Of a stretch of 64,000 nucleotides of DNA, positions 61,326 through 64,000 are shown in pieces. Below the pieces are notes generated by a model. That model was not told the origin of the DNA, searched no databases, and worked only from the letters and a program-made list of their open reading frames with translations. The stretch comes from Rhizobium sp. CF080 (GTDB lineage Bacteria; Pseudomonadota; Alphaproteobacteria; Rhizobiales; Rhizobiaceae), in NCBI RefSeq assembly GCF_000282095.2, contig NZ_AKKC02000004.1:992001-1056000 (forward strand), given 5' to 3'. Position numbers and translations under genes: made by a program. Within the stretch, counting starts at the first letter, position 1; the number at the start of each line of letters is the position of its first letter.

Positions 61326-62294
61326 ATGGTTGGCGACAGTTCGAAGCGTCTCAGGCGACGCCGCCATGAGGAAGCCGCTGCATGGCTGCTCCGGAATCGA
61401 GATGACAGGCTCGGTTTGCCCGACGACAAGCTGTCGTTTCAGGCATGGCTCGATCGTGATCCCGAGAATCGGCGCGCCTACGAATTGGCTGAACAGACCA
61501 TGGGGGACGCTCACTCCGCCATCAAGTCTGATCCGACGCTGAGGGACTTCGATCCGAAAGCTGCAAGCTCCGGCAGCAAGCCGATCGTGATCCTGCTCTT
61601 GGCTGCCGGTCTGGCGAGCTCCTCGTTTTTCATGCTGGACGGCCCGATGCGCCTGCAGGCGGACGTCATATCCGGTATTGGCGAAATGCCGGTCGTCTCG
61701 CTGCCTGATGGCAGCACCGCCCAGCTCAATTCCTCATCGGCAGTCGCTTATCATTATGAAGCGGGGAGGCGGACGGTGCAGCTCCTGCGCGGACAGGCAT
61801 ATTTCACTGTCGCGCCGGACAGTCGTCGACCCTTCGTCGTCGAGGCCGGACGCGGCAGCATTACCGCGTTGGGAACGGAATTCGACGTTCAGCTCAGGAG
61901 CGGTGCGACCGATGTGGTCGTAACCGAGCATGCGGTAAGCATAGAGGCGGCTGACAGCCCGTCTTCGCGAACGCGGCTGGGAGAAGGGGAGGCTGCCCGA
62001 TATGACGATCGTGGTGACGTGAAGATCCTGGGACCCGTCGATCCAATGGTCGCGACCGCCTGGCGACGCGGCCAGCTCGTCGTGGATGAAGCACCGTTGT
62101 CTTTCGTCGTATCCGAATTGAACAGGCACTTTTCCGGGCGAATCGTCATTCTTGGAGACACGCTCGCCCATCGCCGCGTCAGCGGAACATTGGCCGTCAC
62201 CGATATCCCGGCAACGCTCGACTTCATCCGCCATGCGCTCGGCGTGACGGTGACGCGTCTCGGCCCGCTGATCGTGCTTAGAAGCGCGACCTGA
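61326..62294 (+). CDS. FecR-family anti-sigma factor/regulator
   Basis: The 322-residue protein has an N-terminal DUF4880-like cytoplasmic domain (EEAAAWLLRNRD, FQAWLDRDPENRRAYE), one transmembrane segment near 86-104, and a periplasmic FecR domain (LPDGSTAQLNSSSAVAYHYE, LLRGQAYFTVAPD, ALGTEFDV) with a C-terminal STN-like interaction part. FecR passes the signal from the receptor plug to FecI. It lies between the sigma and receptor genes with a 125-base gap to the latter. Confidence 0.9.
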   Translation: MVGDSSKRLRRRRHEEAAAWLLRNRDDRLGLPDDKLSFQAWLDRDPENRRAYELAEQTMGDAHSAIKSDPTLRDFDPKAASSGSKPIVILLLAAGLASSSFFMLDGPMRLQADVISGIGEMPVVSLPDGSTAQLNSSSAVAYHYEAGRRTVQLLRGQAYFTVAPDSRRPFVVEAGRGSITALGTEFDVQLRSGATDVVVTEHAVSIEAADSPSSRTRLGEGEAARYDDRGDVKILGPVDPMVATAWRRGQLVVDEAPLSFVVSELNRHFSGRIVILGDTLAHRRVSGTLAVTDIPATLDFIRHALGVTVTRLGPLIVLRSAT

Positions 62295-62419
62295 AAGAAT
62301 CTTGATCAACAGAGTCCTGAATTCCCGCGTCCAATCGTCAACCTCATGAGCGATCGCGTTGATCGTGGATCGGCGGCGGAAGGGGCGCCGCCGATAGAGG
62401 CGTACACCTGGGGACTCTA

Positions 62420-64000
62420 ATGACGGGACTTGATCTTCAAAAGTATATCGACGGGCTTGGCGGGGGTATCCGGCTCTCTTTGCTTGCCGGGACGATTTTG
62501 GGCAGCGGCGGAGCGTTTCATGCCACCGCGCAGACTGCACCCGCAGAGCAATCGGCGGTTCGGCCGATTTCCGTCGCAGCAGGACCGCTGACACCGGCCC
62601 TCAACCGTCTGGCTGCTCAGACAGGATTGCAGATCCTGTTCGATGCCGACGTCACGCGGGGTAAGACGACGAACGGCGTGAATGGAACTCTGACGCCACG
62701 CGCGGCCTTGACGGCCGTGCTCGCCGGAACTGGTGTAACCGCGCGCTTTGCCGGCAGCAATCAGATTACATTGGTCGAAAGTTCATTGGGTGCAGCCGCC
62801 GCAGGGGACGCCGACGCCGCGACTACTTTGAAGCCCATCGTGATCTACGGTTCGCGGGATTCGACCACTCTTCAGGACACGAGTTCGAGCGTTACCCTTG
62901 CGACGTCCGACCAGATAGCCCAAAGCCAGCTCCAGAGTTTCCGGGATGCCTTCCGGCGCATGGCGAACGTGATGGACGCCGACTGGGTGAACGGCGGCTT
63001 CATTCTTCGTGGCCTCAACTCGGAAGGGTTTGCCTCAGGCAGCGCTCCCATCGGTTCCCTCTATATCGACGGAGTGCTCCAATCTCAGGACGGCACGCGG
63101 CGAGGGGCGAGGGGACTCTGGGACGTCGAGCAGGTCGAGGTCTACCGCGGGCCGCAGTCGACGCTGAGCGGCCGAGCGGCGATGGCCGGCGCGATCTACG
63201 TGAAAACCAAGGATCCGACTTTCGAACGGGAAGTCGAGGTATCCGGTACCGTTGGTTCCAATAACCTCGTGGGCACGGACGTGATGGTCAATGTCCCGCT
63301 TCTTGAGGACCAGATTGCAGCGCGCGTTTCCGCCTCCTTCGAGCGCAGCAGCAGCGACCTGCACTATCCGACCTATACCGGCTTCGACCGCTACGACGAT
63401 TGGACGACCGACCTCTATTATAACATCCGGGGGAAGCTGCTGTTCGAACCGGCGGAAATGCCGGAGCTGCGGGCAGTTCTCAGCTATTCCTTCTCGCACG
63501 ACTCTCCGAATGAACGGGACGTCGGCGGACCGGGAATCGGTTGGAGTTGGGATGACGAGCGCGGCGATATCAACGCCCCGGTCTTCACCGAACCGCGCAC
63601 TAGCAAGGTGCATAATGTCGGTCTTGAGATCACCTACGATATCACCGACGCCTTGCGGCTGACATCGCAGACGGGGTTCAGTCATACCTATACCGATCGC
63701 TCGTCGATCAACTATGGCACGCCGGGCGAAACCGACGTTCTCCACGGCGATCGCAATGACAATCTCCTCTCCCAGGAATTGCGGCTGAACTACGAGCGCG
63801 ACGAATGGACGTGGGTGGCTGGTCTGCGCGGCGGCTACGAGGATTACGACAACAGGTGGGATAGGACGATTGGCGGTGCGACAACGATCAGCCGAACCAA
63901 ATCCAAGACCTATAATCTCGCAGCCTTCGGCGAGGTGACCTATGAGTTTGTCCCGACGTGGAAAGCGACGGTTGGTGGACGTTTCGACTACACGAACATC
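62420..64000 (+). CDS. TonB-dependent outer-membrane transducer, partial
   Basis: The frame runs from ATG 62420 to the right edge, giving 527 residues of an expected roughly 780-850. An unusually long N-terminal leader precedes signal cleavage near ATAQ at about 38. A secretin/TonB N-terminal (STN) domain follows at about 48-100 (LTPALNRLAAQTGLQILFDA), showing it signals to FecR. Then come a TonB box region, the plug (FILRGLNSEGF, YIDGVLQSQDGT, VEVYRGPQSTLSGRAAMAGA), and beta-barrel strands. The plug shows the PQSTLSGR pattern seen in siderophore receptors. The ligand is unknown. Confidence 0.9.
   Translation, partial: MTGLDLQKYIDGLGGGIRLSLLAGTILGSGGAFHATAQTAPAEQSAVRPISVAAGPLTPALNRLAAQTGLQILFDADVTRGKTTNGVNGTLTPRAALTAVLAGTGVTARFAGSNQITLVESSLGAAAAGDADAATTLKPIVIYGSRDSTTLQDTSSSVTLATSDQIAQSQLQSFRDAFRRMANVMDADWVNGGFILRGLNSEGFASGSAPIGSLYIDGVLQSQDGTRRGARGLWDVEQVEVYRGPQSTLSGRAAMAGAIYVKTKDPTFEREVEVSGTVGSNNLVGTDVMVNVPLLEDQIAARVSASFERSSSDLHYPTYTGFDRYDDWTTDLYYNIRGKLLFEPAEMPELRAVLSYSFSHDSPNERDVGGPGIGWSWDDERGDINAPVFTEPRTSKVHNVGLEITYDITDALRLTSQTGFSHTYTDRSSINYGTPGETDVLHGDRNDNLLSQELRLNYERDEWTWVAGLRGGYEDYDNRWDRTIGGATTISRTKSKTYNLAAFGEVTYEFVPTWKATVGGRFDYTNI

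Noticed and set aside
1-64000. CRISPR arrays, tRNA/rRNA genes, insertion sequences, integrases
   Set aside because: I found no regularly spaced repeats, no clover-leaf tRNA-like segments and no transposase or integrase motifs in any frame considered.

Overview
The window looks like an accessory replicon or catabolic island of an alphaproteobacterium of the Rhizobiaceae type. The grounds are a high-GC sequence, a BigR-Blh-PmpAB sulfur operon, a RirA-type iron box (TGA-N9-TCA) ahead of a fecI-like gene, and a very high density of solute-binding-protein transporters and LysR/GntR-controlled catabolic operons. I saw no rRNA, tRNA, CRISPR array, insertion sequence or replication origin.

Layout. 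(1) 0-1.5 kb: the start of a TcuA-like tricarballylate dehydrogenase gene running off the left edge, with a LysR gene. (2) 1.8-5.7 kb: a translationally coupled operon of a ketosteroid-dehydrogenase-like flavoprotein, a thiamine diphosphate (ThDP) enzyme and a cupin. (3) 5.8-11.9 kb, minus strand: a tripartite tricarboxylate transporter (TTT) with a long NADH:flavin/4Fe-4S reductase inserted between its subunit genes, plus a LysR. (4) 12.3-15.1 kb: aldehyde dehydrogenase, short-chain dehydrogenase (SDR) and glutathione transferase. (5) 15.3-26.2 kb: two more flavin/4Fe-4S reductases flanking a complete peptide-type ABC transporter, then a Tat-exported royal-jelly/yellow family protein. (6) 26.3-32.6 kb: a GntR repressor with a palindromic operator, a CapA-like protein, an SDR with an altered active site, and a TTT with fused TctA-TctB. 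(7) 32.9-36.2 kb: two exported serine hydrolases. (8) 36.6-47.0 kb: a LigI-like lactonase, LysR, two shikimate dehydrogenases around a QuiC-type 3-dehydroshikimate dehydratase, and a LivJHMGF-type ABC importer. (9) 47.2-56.5 kb: nitroreductase, aldehyde dehydrogenase, a third TTT, a second ThDP enzyme, a class II aldolase and a 2-hydroxyacid dehydrogenase, with a tandem-HTH LysR at 56.5-57.8 kb. (10) 57.9-60.4 kb: sulfide/persulfide detoxification. (11) 60.7-64 kb: FecI/FecR and a TonB transducer cut by the right edge.

How it may work together (inference): several importers bring in di/tricarboxylic, alicyclic or aromatic acids. Flavin reductases, a flavin dehydrogenase, ThDP enzymes and aldehyde dehydrogenases remodel and cleave them. 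The best-supported route is shikimate/quinate to 3-dehydroshikimate to protocatechuate, whose 4,5-cleavage would lead to the LigI-like step. The two exported esterases could release quinate-like acids from plant esters. A shared GntR-type palindrome at about 12.1 and 27.1 kb suggests that operons 15 kb apart form one regulon. The four binding-protein genes that precede their permeases are each followed by a perfect hairpin.
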